From Membranipora membranacea (lineage: Eukaryota; Bryozoa; Gymnolaemata; Cheilostomatida; Membraniporidae): a DNA stretch of 64,000 nt. Positions 24,947 through 38,500 of this stretch are shown here, piece by piece. The notes under the pieces are model-generated. The model had not been told where the DNA came from and made no database searches. It was given only the letters and a program-made list of their open reading frames with translations. Location: positions 26,140,283 through 26,204,282 of the forward strand of contig OU612066.1 of the NCBI GenBank assembly GCA_914767715.1, given 5' to 3'. Position numbers and translations under genes: made by a program. Position 1 is the first letter of the stretch, and each line of letters starts with the position of its first letter.

Positions 24947-24981
24947 CTTTTTTGTTTATTCAATGAGAAATAATTGATCTG
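24947..24981 (-). CDS. Possible 35-nt upstream exon of the LMNTD1-like gene
   Basis: On the minus strand, a cactgacag acceptor and an excellent AAAG|gtgagt donor frame 35 nt that read QINYFSLNKQK and end in phase 2. That is exactly the phase required by the exon at 22798, giving ...NKQKRFSPKAS. There is no start codon in it, so a further exon would be needed. Short exons pass such tests by chance, so confidence is low. Confidence 0.25.
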
Positions 24982-25510
24982 CTGTCAGTGCTGCAATGAT
25001 TGAACCTGGTACTAAATGTGTCCAGGTTACCAAGGCAACAAAATATACTGAGTCAAAACCTTATTGTTTTCTCCATAAAGATTGAGACAATTTTTACATT
25101 GAGATCCAATTTTGAGTATTAAAAAATCTTTATTTTTGTTGCTATGAATATCATAATGTTGTAGTATGATTTAATTTGAGAAATGATTAGCCGGATGTGC
25201 CTAATAACAGCTTTGAATAATATGCGGTTTCACTTTGTATTTCCATGCAAAAGTAATTCCTGTTCTGGGAAAACTTACATTTTACCACATATTTGGATTT
25301 TTCTGCTGTAGTAGAGAAGAGCAACGTCACTATACCTGGGAGGGTCAGGCAATGACTCGCAAGAGGGAGTGGAAGTTGAGTCTAGAGCTATCCCGAGCAT
25401 CACATTATCTTAAATATACTAATAAAAGCAAAAAAGTGTCATCACCACACACAGACACTGACAGTCAGTGGAGTAACTCTCACTGCAGGTGACATACATT
25501 GTATGTGTGT

Positions 25511-25636
25511 ATGTATGATACCTAGGCACCTGGGGTTATAATGAGCATGTATACCTTGCCAATGCCTATGATCATGCCTCATGGACATTGGCTAAGTATA
25601 CATGCTTTTGGCACCAGATGCCTATGGTGACACATA
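25511..25636. repeat. Hairpin element (MITE-like)
   Basis: About 60 nt on each side are imperfect reverse complements: cctaggcacctgg pairs with ccagatgcctatgg, and gcatgtataccttgccaatg pairs with cattggctaagtatacatgc. The loop is about 12 nt. It is probably a collapsed inverted-repeat transposon. Confidence 0.6.
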
Positions 25637-28221
25637 CACATACAGTGGCAGTCCTCTGCAGGTGCTCTGATGACCCATACTAGTATTGTCACATTATTTC
25701 TTCGTGAATTTTATTTTGGCTTCGGTTGGTTGTTAGGAAATTGAGCAGTCCTATCTATGCTGCTGACTGATCTCTGAACTAAGAGATCGGACTTAGAGTG
25801 TGACCAAGGAGTAAAAGGTTATATTCTAGGCTTCCTTTTGGAGGGTCATAGTTTACCTTTGTTCTTAGTTAGTTTGACTAACTACCACCATATCTGTTTA
25901 TATTATAGAACTCATGGTGAAATCTCAGATATCAAATAGCCCCAATTCCAGAGGCCAAGTGATGTTGACCACTGGCTCTAGGCTTATATATTAGCTAAGT
26001 GGATTGATTCACTAAATCTGAGCCACCACTTGTTGTGGAAAGAGTCTTAATATTTTGTAATGGCATGGAAAGCTGAATAAGAGCTAAATACGTTGTAAAT
26101 GGGCATTCATCATGGCTCCGTAGGCTTCTCAAAGATGAAGATGGCTTGTTGAAGGAGAATTAGAGCCTTTTTACTTTTGGCATTGCGAAATATATTCAGC
26201 TATAGATTTTATACAATGTTTTTTTTCTGTTTAAGAGATATCTGGTAGTATAACTAGTTCTTGAGATAGCAGTACTGATATGGATACTTGATACTTCTTG
26301 CACCAGCACACTGACTGATAGGTAGGACTGTGTCTCCATATCACCCCAGTTATGTGAATAAGCTTGTGATCCTGTTTTTGGTATGACACCCAAGGTGGCC
26401 TTACTTTGGTGAGAAATATTGTTTTCCTAGGTCCACTCATTCATGATGTTTCATTCTAAATTTAGAATTTAAATCTGGTCACCAAGGACTTTTTTTCTTG
26501 CACAGTGACTATTTCTAACACCAATTTTCTTTACATATGAGGCATATAGCTTGTATCTGTATATTATATTGGTTCTGTTTTAGATTACCTGATTGCAAGT
26601 TGAGTGGTTGGCCTTAGTATTGACTGAACATATATTAGAGCTTCATAATCACAGGTGAGATTCTTTGCTAGTCAACTATACATCTAACCTATGTGACTCA
26701 TTTTCGTCTTATCAGAGAGGAGCCGGTTTCTAACTGCCCAGCTTTACTGGTACCTACCCGAGAATTGGACAGATTATCCAAACTGTTATCTTATATTACT
26801 GCACAAGCTTTTGACTCAAGATTTATCTTCTGTTGTGTCTTAGGCCCATGTGGGTATTAGTTTAGCTAATTATAGTGTCAAGTCTTACAACTGCTGTAAA
26901 CTTGGTAGACTATGATCGTTTGATCGATTGAGGGTTTTGGTCAGGGTTGTTTTTGAAACACTCTAGCATGGCCTCAATCCCCGTTTGCAAGTCTAGTTGG
27001 CATGTGAACAAATTTTCTGCTGGCCAACCCAAATCGGTGCCAGCACTTTCAGTTTCAAACACCATCCCTGGATTATAAATTGTCACTTATATATGAAATA
27101 TTATACTGGATGTGGAATTCGTGACTCACATTATGACATGTGGTTATGTCACATGAATAGCATACTGGTACCGTGTCTGTCTGATCAACATGCTGACAGG
27201 AATTTAACAGTGAAAGTGAGTTTTATGGTGACAGCGGTTGACTGTTGCTCCTATAATTGTGGTATCATTTGCCTTTTGCTGAACTTCTCAGAATATGTAG
27301 GACTTCTCGTCTAGCTTGGTCTGTTTTGTTGGTCTGGTTTGTATCATGAGGCCATTGCTATCTTGGTTTGGTCTGAAAACCATGTCTAAGGGTGTAACCT
27401 TCAGCTCTTCTTTATATGTTTGTTTTTGAGCTTGCTGTCTGATTTGAAAACGTCTGTTACATCATGGATGACCTATGAAGTTTGTTCTCATTGACTTTTG
27501 ATACTACTACTTTCCGGAGTTGTCCTCTTGGTTCCCCACGTATATACCTGACACAGCTTGCTGTTAGCCTGTAATTAGTGTAAGGGCGATGTATGTATGA
27601 TAAAATGGCCTTAAGTGATACATAAGGTAGTGATGATTCAGTGCTCAGAGGTATGATAATCAGGAATGTTAGTTTGTGTGTTATTTGGATGCTTGTGTTC
27701 GTGTAGGGTGTTGTCACAATTTGGCTAATTCTGAATATCGAAAAACGTAAACAGAAACTTCTTGTGAGGTGCTAGAAAAAAAGGCAGAAAATTCACTATC
27801 AATGTATATAGAGCAAAAACAGTGGGTGTGTTTGATCAATTAGTTGAATCATCTCCAGCCCCTCGGTCTAATGTGACAGGTACTGGTAACAACAACATTT
27901 GTTCATTAGTGGAAAGAAAAACCTAAGACCACTTTACTCAGCCTGAACTTCTGCCTGCTTAGAACTTTTTCTACACTCAAACCCAGTGAAAGTACACAGA
28001 GCGAAATCTAGATTGGGTAATGAGCCGTTATGCACTAAGCAACAACAGCAGACTTGCAACACAAGATCTGCAGACCTGTTTTGTAGAATTCCTTCTATTC
28101 TCACAATTGGCTAATGAAATAAATTGAATAATTAATGGATCACCATCCAACAGATGCTCTTATACATGTATACACATTATTAGGGTACTTTATACAAAGA
28201 CCGGTTTGTATGTATATGTAA

Positions 28222-28439
28222 CAGGGCCGTAGTTGTGAAAAAATGGTAGGGGAGGCAAAAGTCTGAGGCGAGTCCAAAGCATCACCAGGCAGGGTGCTGT
28301 TAGTTCCTCTCTAAGCAATTCAAGGCATTTAGAGAGCTGATTCTGACATTGGTCATATGGACATAGTGTTTTTAGGCCACTGTATTTAGCTTTCTAGGGG
28401 AGGCAGTGCCTCCCTGCCTCCCCTAGAACTACGGGCCTG
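28222..28439. mobile_element. Short non-autonomous DNA transposon (CAGGGCCGTAGTT ends)
   Basis: The 5' end is CAGGGCCGTAGTT and the 3' end is AACTACGGGCCTG. Sub-terminal tggtaggggaggca and tgcctcccctag are also inverted. The flanks share TATGTAA (28215-28221 and 28440-28446), a 7-bp direct repeat. This is hAT-like in look, but the duplication is 7 rather than 8 bp. Confidence 0.7.
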
Positions 28440-30423
28440 TATGTAAGTATTACTGTATTAAGTCAGCGGTGTACTACTGCTGACTGATGCTGCAAATTAT
28501 ATCTGCATGTTGATACTGCAATGAGTGTTAAATAAATCATGCAGTGATCGGCCTGTAATATGTAGGTCTCCATAGATTCATTGCACTTCCTGCTTGCAGG
28601 AACTTAGTTTGGGAGCTCATAAAGCCATCATTTGGGGATCTCACCGCATTCCATGATCAAACACCACCGCCAAATTGGTTGTTTGGCAATTTGATGCTAT
28701 GAATTCTTCAACGACAGCCATTTGAGCCCTTGTATTAGCATGTAAATGAGAAATGTACAAGCAAAGAGGAATAGAAGTTATTTCTTGGTACAGGTACTAC
28801 CAAACCTTCCCTCTCCCTAGAACCAGATTGAGGTTGAGAGGTGTTTAGGTTTTGTCAGCCTATTTTGGGCCACAGGCATCACAAACAAACAGGCATATAT
28901 TTGGTTGGGTCAGTATAACTTGGTAAATGTAACCTTATTGTTTCATGTGCCTCCAGGAAAAATAATCATAATCACCACATTACTAAGTGACAATAATGAC
29001 ACTTATATCAAAACTTAGGAAATGTAATATGTATTTCATGTTCAGTGCAATTGCTAGAGACAAGGACTAAAAAACACCACATATGCAATATTGCACCGGC
29101 AAAATAATAGATATTTTCATATGTTGAGACTGATACCCCAGATGTTTGACTCCGTGAACATTTTGGTATCCAATACCCAAGCGTAGGCACTTTGAATCCT
29201 ACAAACTCCAAAGTGCGATGCGGAGGGACCACACTGAGAAAGGTGACTCAGAACCTTTCTCTTCAGACACATTTAAGCCTATTTGTAGCCTCTGTGAGAC
29301 GCAAGCTGTTTGTTCTCGGAACTAGAAAATTACTCTGAATGAGCTATTAGCTAACTTGAGCTTCTTTGAACATTATTTTTAGTGTTTTACGGCCCACTTT
29401 ACTACTCTACAGTAGCCTCACTTTCACTGCCTCAAGCTATTTTTATGATTAAATAACAACTTTGACATTTTGGTGCGAATGATTAATGTTTGATAGTAGT
29501 GTGATATTTTGATTACGCTAGAAAGTGGTCTACACTTTAACCTCCTACACCTGGGATGTGAGTACCGGTATTACAGCAGTGTTGATATGAAAATTACTAA
29601 AATATTTGGCCATAGTGTTGGTCTTATCAAAGATACTAAATCATTGGTAACAGCATTTTAATATCTTTGGTAATATCAGGTTTACTTTGCATCAATCTTG
29701 ATGATTATGATGATGAATGTCTCAATGGAATGTGTTTTGAGTGGTAAATCAAATTCCACTCAAGGTAAATCTGAAAAGGTGAAGTCAACTGAGACTAATG
29801 TCACTTGAGAGAGTGTATCAGAAGATTAGTCTGTGGTCTAACACTGATTTTGTTCTTGATTGTCTTTTAATTTTGCTAGTAATAAATAAAGGTCACCGGT
29901 CTTATCGTGTCCTGTAGTACATGTACTTAGTAAGGTTAATCAATATACCGGTCTGAACATCGTAGCGTTTGGGTTCAAGTTGGAAGGCAAGAGCATAGAC
30001 TTGATAGTAAATATTATTGTGTCTATGGGCAAGACATACGATCAGCAAAGCAAATTCGCCCATACAAATTGTTGAAACTTGCTGTAGAAGGCGGATTCCT
30101 TTAGTTTCTTCGACTGTGTATATAAGAAAAGGGCACTGAGTTGAAATCTGAATGTGAGCGGTTTGGTTAATGACCTGATTTGAATAGCTGTGAGGTTTGT
30201 TCCTGAATGTGCTGGGTTGAGACTATTCATAATTCTTCTGATTGCATTGTAAACTCTTATAATCCGAGAGTGAAAGACTGTGATATTTTTGCTACAGTAG
30301 GAGTGAATAGTTATGAAGCCCTGTATGTTGGCTCCTGCAATAATTACAAGAACCTTAAATGGCATCCCAAATGCCTGTGTTACTTAGTATTAATTAGTAA
30401 AGTTGGTAATTAATAACAGGAGG

Positions 30424-30433
30424 CCTTTTAAGG
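30424..30433. promoter_or_regulatory. Perfect CArG box upstream of tropomyosin
   Basis: CCTTTTAAGG fits CC(A/T)6GG exactly, the binding site of SRF, a known activator of muscle actin and tropomyosin genes. It is about 600 bp upstream of the first tropomyosin start codon. A single 10-bp match can occur by chance, so its role is an inference. Confidence 0.4.
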
Positions 30434-31032
30434 GGAAGAATCCCGTCCGAAACTTCTAAAATGTTTTGAGAATGTTTTTGATTTGATCGTCATTCATGTC
30501 GTTTCAATATGACATCTTTGTGCAGTTGTGAAAAACGTCAATTGTCATTATCATCTTGGTATGTTGACCTTTGACATGATGTTGTGTAAAATCAGTTAGT
30601 TGATGGCAGCCAATCACCTTATTTTGCCTCAGTCAGGTAAACACAGCAATATATTCAACAAATCTACATCATCGGCAGCAACAGTAAGCTAATCAAGCAG
30701 ACCTGCAGTCAGCGCTCATAGTATACATCTCAGAGGCAGCACTGAGGTTGTGCATTCTGATTGGTAGGTTTCGAGCTCATTAGCGGAGGGAAGGCTTGGA
30801 TCTGGGTCTGTATGCTCTTTACATTTCATACGTTGATCACTAGTAGCTGCCTGGGTCATCGTGAGAAGTAGTTAGCTCTTAGTCATTCCTGCTGCCGTCA
30901 CTGTGAGGACTTTCGTTTTATTATTCTGTTCGGCAGCTTTCAGCTTCAGTTGTCTCTCCGCCTGCAAAGCCTCCTCTTACTTTTTTGTAACATTTCTGTT
31001 TAGTCGAGCCGTCAAACACACAATAAATCAAC

Positions 31033-32537
31033 ATGGATACCATCAAGAAGAAAATGATGGCTATGAAGAACGAGAGAGATGCCGCTGCAGATAGGGCTGA
31101 AACAATCGAACAGAGTTTGAAAGACACCGAAACAGCCAAGAATGAGGTATGTACATAGACTTGATGACAATTATTATTAACTCAATGGGTATGTATGTGT
31201 TGGGTCAGGTAGCTTGAAGGGAGACCCCCATTCATGGCAGTGACAGTGAGAATGAAATCACATCTGAACAGAATATCTAGAGATGGAATAGATTTGAATA
31301 TGGGGAGGGGGAACCTACAGACTAAATGAAATTCCATTTGTGTCTACTAGACACGATAATTCCCTTTAGGTTTGAAACTTGTGCCTATGCTTTGTGAATC
31401 TGAAATTAACACATCTTGAAATGCCACCAGACTTCGAGTATATCATCATTGAATCCAACCTCATGATACTGATTGCTGCTGACAGGGATTGAGTCATGTG
31501 GGTTTCCCACAGTATTAACTGTTGAGATGAAAAACAAACCATGCAATGGGTGTGCAACTCCAAATTAGACATTCAATTGTATTGCAATCGATTGCAGCTG
31601 CCATGAGTTGTTATGAAAAGGGTGTATATTATTGCTGTTGGCCCCAACTTATCATATTTGACAATTTTCTACACATCATAGAAACAATGAAACATCATAG
31701 ACATCAGCCAGTAACTTTATATGCTGACCTATTACACTTCTTGATACAACCAAGATATTATACGAGGCAGCGCTAAAATGTTGGGGGTGTATGAATTATG
31801 AATTGGATGTAAGGTGGTAGTCTTTGCACTATTACACACTCCATAGAATGCTTTTTATGAGACTTTTCGCCAGTTGTTTGCCGTTATCAGATCCCTCTGT
31901 CTTACGCACAACTAGATTGGATATGAGCTGACCTTTCCTGATTTATCTTATTAGCTCAATGCTAGTAATATTTTGGGTCAGACATAGAAACAAAATGGGC
32001 CCTGAATAATTAACTTAATCAAGGAAAGATAGATTGATGTAATGTTGGATGACATCACGTCTCATGTATTTGAAATGATTTCAAGTGAAGCATGATTATT
32101 GTGTAAGCTTATGGTTGCATGAGTCAACCAGTATTGCAGTAATATAATTTGCCGGTCTTAGAAGTTGTCTGTTCATTGCCTATTATTTAAACTAAGCATG
32201 TAAATAAGAAACCAACATACTTGAGACAAAAATATAATATCGACAGATGATTTTGGCACTGGCTTGCTTTTCTGGAGTAATGGCCTTACTTTCTTCAGAT
32301 GCTACTTTGAAAGAATCCGAGCACTCCAAAGCCCTATCCTTCATTGTTGTTGCTCAATATGTCCCCCCTTGGCCATTGCAGTGTTGTTGACTGCAGATAA
32401 CATTTTTGTAGGTTGAGGAGGAGAGAGATAATCTGCAGAAGAAGATTATGCAGATGGAGGGTGACCTCGATCAGGTACAGGAAGGCCTGCAGGAGGCTAC
32501 CACTTCACTTGAAGAGGCCGAAAAATCAAAAACTCAG
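31033..32537 (+). CDS. TPM: Tropomyosin exons 1a and 2 (long isoform N-terminus)
   Basis: Exon 1a (38 codons) and exon 2 (42 codons) are both phase 0 and encode the first 80 residues of the high-molecular-weight form. They begin [12 protein letters not shown], the head that overlaps the next molecule's tail on actin, and continue [18 protein letters not shown]. They are separated from exon 3 by 4.7 kb that holds the second promoter. Confidence 0.93.
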
Positions 32538-35500
32538 GTATGAAAGCCGCAGAGTGGACCGAGAGAGATTCAAGCCATCCTGTGTCTAGCTAGATATTTT
32601 TCTCTAAATTGAAGTTCAGCGAAACGATTTTCGGTTGTTTTAGAGTTTGCTCCCCTCAGGAAAACTGGTTGCAATCTGTTTGGGAAAAACAGGACGATAG
32701 TTAAATTGTAGGGAGCAAACTCTGTTGACAATAGAATATTATGTTTGGCTGAAGTTCAGAAGTGTGAACCGTCCATCCATATCGTATCCTTCCCGTCCCA
32801 AATCTCGTAAACTTTCATGTTTGGCTTCCCCCCCCCAGATGTGAATTCATTTTTTGCTACCAACTGATTGAATTGCATTGAATCTGAATTTGTGTATTTT
32901 ATTTGAAATCTGCACATTATTTGCATGTGGTTAAATTTTGCATGATGTTTTACTAAATTGATAGTATGTTATCCACACTGTATATTATTATGTATGTAAA
33001 CATGTTTGTCTTTACCTGCTAGCTTACACTTTCTTCTAACAGATTTTTACCTGTCACAACTTTATCACTTCACCTACAGGCTACAGCCAACAAAGTGGTC
33101 ATCATGAAAAAACATGGCCGGCATGCCGCATGAATTGTGAACACTACTTCAAGCTGCTGAAGGCTTTGCTCCGCTAATATGTATGCAGCGCTCAACGATT
33201 CATCGTTCATCATTACATTATCAATCATGAAGAACCATGCAATTTAACTAAGGTGATGGTTTGCATGTATTAATTTCTTATACCCCACTTTTATCTAATG
33301 AATGCACTATGTAGTTGTAGTAGCTATGATGAGTGTATTGTGTTTGTTGTTAATATTTCTATAGTTCATTAGTCTAATAATTCTGATGTTTGGTTGCACT
33401 ATGATTTTCTCTTCATCAATTTGATGCAATGATTTCACTTTTCATAGATGCAGCATCGCTATCCTATATGCTAACATATACAACAACAGCATAGCTAGTG
33501 CTAAATCTTTTATTGCACTATTCTATATTATTATGCTTGTCGGCTGCTAGGCTGCTGCAGCTAACAGCGCTATTTATTAAGCTGCCTAGTATGTGTATGT
33601 AGAAGAGCTCTGATCTTGATTTGCCGATCGAAAACATTCCATCTTCTCTCAGTATCCAGTATCGCCTTTCCCTTTCATTCAATCTACTTCAAATACGTAC
33701 ATCTTATTTGTACTGGGCAGTGATTTATCAAAGATTAATATGCTAAGATTACAAACTTGTAACAGGCTATAATAGTATCCCACCTTCTCAAGTTTCACCA
33801 TTTTTAGCTTTCACTGATCCTGATCTTTATTACATATATAACAGCTGTCTTAGTCTATACTCCTTTTAAAAATAATGTACACGACTAATACCCACATAAT
33901 AACCAGGCCGCTCCGCCATAAGGTGAAGGCTTAAATCCCTCCACATATTACAATGCTCAAGTTACATCAGCTATGCAAGGGCAAGGTCTAAACTTTCATG
34001 TCAACCCGGTGATGGCCTAACTTGCCCCACAGCTTTAGTTTTAGAGATCAGGCATTGGCTACTCAATGAGCTCTAAGTATTAATTTATAGGCATGCTCGG
34101 AGCAGCAGCAGCAGTATGGATCCTCGGATGAAGAGGGAGAGATGCTAATCGTGGTGCTAGACGATGATGATGATCTAGTGACAGGAAGATCAAAGGATAA
34201 GAACAATATGAACTCTTCCTGGCACCAACAACATCAGCAACATAGACAGTCGGCTACTAGTCACGGTACACCACCAAACCACCGACGCCAACAGCAAAAC
34301 AGCAGAAATAGCCCTGGAAAACATAGTGGAAAACAGTACAGGGATTCTCCTAATGACAGTAACAAGAGAAGACAACAAAGGGATCAACGAAATCAAAATC
34401 GAGATTATAATCAAAGACAGGGAAGTGGCAACGCTTCACAACAACAGAACTATAATAGAGGTAATAGGCCACAAATTAACACTCAGAAATTAGCTCAAAG
34501 ATTGAATGATATTAAACATGATCAAGAAAGGCAATCAAGTCGTGGACGTTCTCCTAGAAAAGAGAGAACAACTCCTGATAAGTCTCCATACTCGTCCATG
34601 AACACATCAATGCATAGTTCATATTCCGAGCCTTCAATGCACAACAGTTACACATTAGAGAAACCACATGCTGTGATCGCCAAACCAGTGGAGAGGCGGA
34701 AAAAGAAGAGGAGGCCTAGACCTGACCCTGAAGGCGCCTCGCAGGAACCATACGAATTGGACGAACTAGATAAATTACTAGACAAAACAGAGCCTATTTT
34801 CTCAGACTATGGCACAGAAAGCGAGAGCGAATCTGAAACACCGAATAGACCACCACGTCGTGGAGGGTTCAGTATAGCTGCTTTCAGCATAGGCTTAGGC
34901 TTAAACTCGAACACTATGATCAAATATACCATAATCGGCACGGAGCTGCAAAACATCATCCGGGTCTCCCTCAGAATGGTACGCAACTTAACCTTTACAT
35001 GTAAATGGGGTTAAGAATTTTAGGACCTTAGGCAATATTACTCTTAATCTCACATTTTAAAATGTATCTCAACTTCTCATTCATCATAATTCTATCTATT
35101 CTATTCACTTCATATCAAACTCCTCTCCGATCTCCGATCTCATCTACATTTCCTATCACACTCATGCAGACTCGAAGGACTGTCGCTTGTTCTTGTTTAT
35201 CTAGTTGCATCGCAAAGTGTTCTCAGGTTTAAAATTTGAATTATGACTGGTAATTGCTAAGGTGTAATTGCTGCAGATATCCAATCTCATTAAACTGAAA
35301 GTGCCCTTTGAGTCGATATAATTTTCTCGCTTCAATTGTCAAAGTGAAACCATGTCACGCTGCAATTATCCGTCCTATTGTAATTCAGTGTATGAATACA
35401 ATCCTATTGCATATTGCAGACTATGCCGGTATTATGACATTGATATTATTATGACATAGGTTCCTATTGGCCGGACTATTTGTCAGGGGGCAATATTGAC

Positions 35501-38500
35501 ATGGCAGTTATGGAGTGTCCCTTTACCTAAATGACACTATACAAATAAGAGAGATTAAATCAGGGCTGGGTTGTATAGTTTTGTGTTTCATTGCTAGCAC
35601 TCTTGTCTCATTTGTGGTGAAAGAAGGTTGTTGGATTGCTGCCGCTGTTTTAATTTCTAGAGCTCCTCTATTTTGGATATTTTTTACATCAAAGTAACTC
35701 ATTCTATACACAATCATGAATGCTGGAAAGGGAGCCGTACTTGCTTCTCTGAAGTCTAAGATGCAAACCCTTAGGGACGAGTTGGATGGCGTTAAAGATC
35801 AGCTCGATCAGAAATGCAAGGAGAATGAGAAGTTGGATGAGGAGAAAAACCAGGTGGTTATCACATCATTTCTTTGCACTCCTCATTACACATTGCGTCA
35901 TTGGTCATTTCACTTTGCGTCATTTGCTGTGCAATATGCGTCATTCACTGTGCAGTATGCAGTATTGTTTTTCATCATTGCTGGCTTTTCAGATTCGTGA
36001 TTTAAAATATATGGAGGAATATTTAGGGTTGATTGCATGAACAGTATCAATGCATGGTTTGAACTTGTGTGACAATATTCCCTCTATCCTTTGCAAGCAT
36101 TTTTTAGCGTGTTGGAGTGTGCAGAATTCTCATGAAGGCGTTGTGAGTTGTTGCATCTTGAACATCATATCACCAGATTATTAATTGCAGACCAAATCTT
36201 GCAATTCCCTCATCATCCAGTATCATTCCATTGCTTTGAAACTCTGAGGATGAATTTGGATTTTTTTCATGGGATTTGGGATGTTATATATATTGAAATC
36301 AGAAATTCACCAAGATAGAATTGCGGATGCTTGTATAAAGCAACAACAATGGTTGTCATGAAAATCATTTTACAAAGTAATACTATCATTTTGCACAATT
36401 CAAAATATATGGAGTAAACCTGATGCGTCATTGCATACTTTGAATATCTTTACGCAACAACATAATTTTACCCTTTTAACATGTCTGGCTGTACATATTA
36501 TTTTGATCACCATAAATTCTTTCCTCAATACTATCAAAAATGCCAATCTAAATTTGGGTTCAAGTAATTGAAGGTCAAGAATGCTGTATTTTCACCAATC
36601 CGTTAAATTCCACCGATCACTTACATTACATCACTCTATATCACAGCTATCGTATCACAATCCATTTACACCATTTTGCTGCGAAAATATTCTTAACACT
36701 TTTCAAAATCTGTTCACCTTTTTTTACTGAACAATCCTTTGTGAATGGAGTTCATCAAATAGGGTGTCCGTTCAAGTGGACAACTGACACAACAATATTA
36801 TCCAGCTTTCATTCATTCTACAATTTTCAGTCTATTCATATAGAAATCCACCCCATTCTTAGCGAAATGTTTATTGCTCTTGTTGATATTTTGCATAACT
36901 GTCACTGGCATCTTAATAGATCAAGCCAGAGTTGATGTTGATGACATGAGAAATTCCAAAAGTGCATACAAATAGTTTTGAGATAATAGTATGGCATTTT
37001 ATGGTCTAATATTTCACTCCTCCATTGGTATTTTTACAGCTCACTTATGATATTTGGCCCGCTGAGATATTCTATACTCTTGGCCATATTTGGATATGCC
37101 AGGTGATTTCCCATGCCTGAGACAAAAAGTTTGGACAATAAACTTACATCCCAGCCAAACCGTACAGTGAATTCATCTGGCATTTTCAAATGCAAAATTG
37201 AATTAAATTAATATTTTACTTGAATATTTAATATACTACTATTTAAATGATTTTAATTTTTCATATTTGTCTTTTATCAGTATGAGGAGGAGATCCAGGG
37301 TCTTAACAGACGCTTGCAGCTCTGTGAAGAAAAACTCGAGAATACCGAAGAGCGCCTTGGTCAGGCTTCCTCCAAATTAGAGGAGGCCAGCCAGGCTGCT
37401 GACGAAAGCGAGCGGTAAGTCTCTTGAAATTGTAAACCTTATATCACCGTAAATCACCTGCAGACTGCTCAATATATGTGATGAAATGTGAGGTGAAAGC
37501 CAGTCGTGATGTGGGCTATGTTGGGGATATACGGTAATAAAAGAAGAGTGCAACGTCACAGCGGTGAATTACCAAACAGGATGGTAAAATAGTGAGAAAT
37601 CACAGCGTCTGTCATTACGTTGTGAGAACCCGATAGTTATCCTCCAATAAATTTGTGATGGACGATTGAGATTTGGATTTTGGTCGGATATTTACGAAAT
37701 TGAAGCCAATTTACAATATATTAAGAGCCGCTCGTTATGACAGACCAAAGCTGACGCTACACAACAAAGAGAAATTAAGTTAAACTTTTCGATAATCAGA
37801 CATTCCACTTATTGAAATGGCTGACAACGATCTGAGATTTAAAAGCACTACTATTGTATTGTAGTGCATCATCTTATCTGCAATATTAAGAGATTTTATA
37901 ACTTTGCTTATTTATTTCATTTGACACCCAATCGAGGTTTTTATACTAATTCTATATTTTATGCACTAGACTAGGGGTAGGTCCCAATCATGGAATGCAC
38001 AAGGCCAAGCCTTCAAAGTGCTTATTGTTATAGAGTATATGTTACGAATATAAACCTTTGTTGAAGTTTTTTATATCAATCAAAGTTTACATCAATCAAT
38101 ACAATAACCGGGTAATAATTTGAACTCAGTTTTTCTAGGATTGTCCCTTTCAATGTCCCATCAAACAATAGTAATTGCATGCATGATAAGTAGGATAGTT
38201 TAACACATCCAGCTGGTGATTCATCTCACTGATGACCAGTCATGTTGCTTAGGATCATAAAAGCTATGCTAAGGCAAAACCCACAAATAGAAACACTGAT
38301 ATATTTGCTAACTTTGAGGTCTTGTAGTTATGCTCAAATTGATTGACAATGATATACTTTTATCCTCCCAGCTGAGTTTGATGTAATTTCTTGTGACATT
38401 AAGCTTTAAATTTGATATTTGGATATCAGGCATAATTTGACATTTGCATGCAAGTCTTGTCAATCCTTGTTTACCAATTTACCACTCGCAGAGGAAGGAA

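Larger units (their letters stand above)
22799..31003. other. Long non-coding interval between divergent genes
   Basis: Apart from the SINE, the 218-bp element, the hairpin element and a weak candidate exon (listed separately), I find no supported coding exon. Both neighbouring genes point away from this interval, so it should hold the 5' exons and promoter of the LMNTD1-like gene and the promoter of tropomyosin. Confidence 0.55.

Noticed and set aside
25300-25492. Coding exon (WEGQAMTRKREWK frame, + strand)
   Set aside because: Possible acceptor but no family match and no partner exon or donor; left out.
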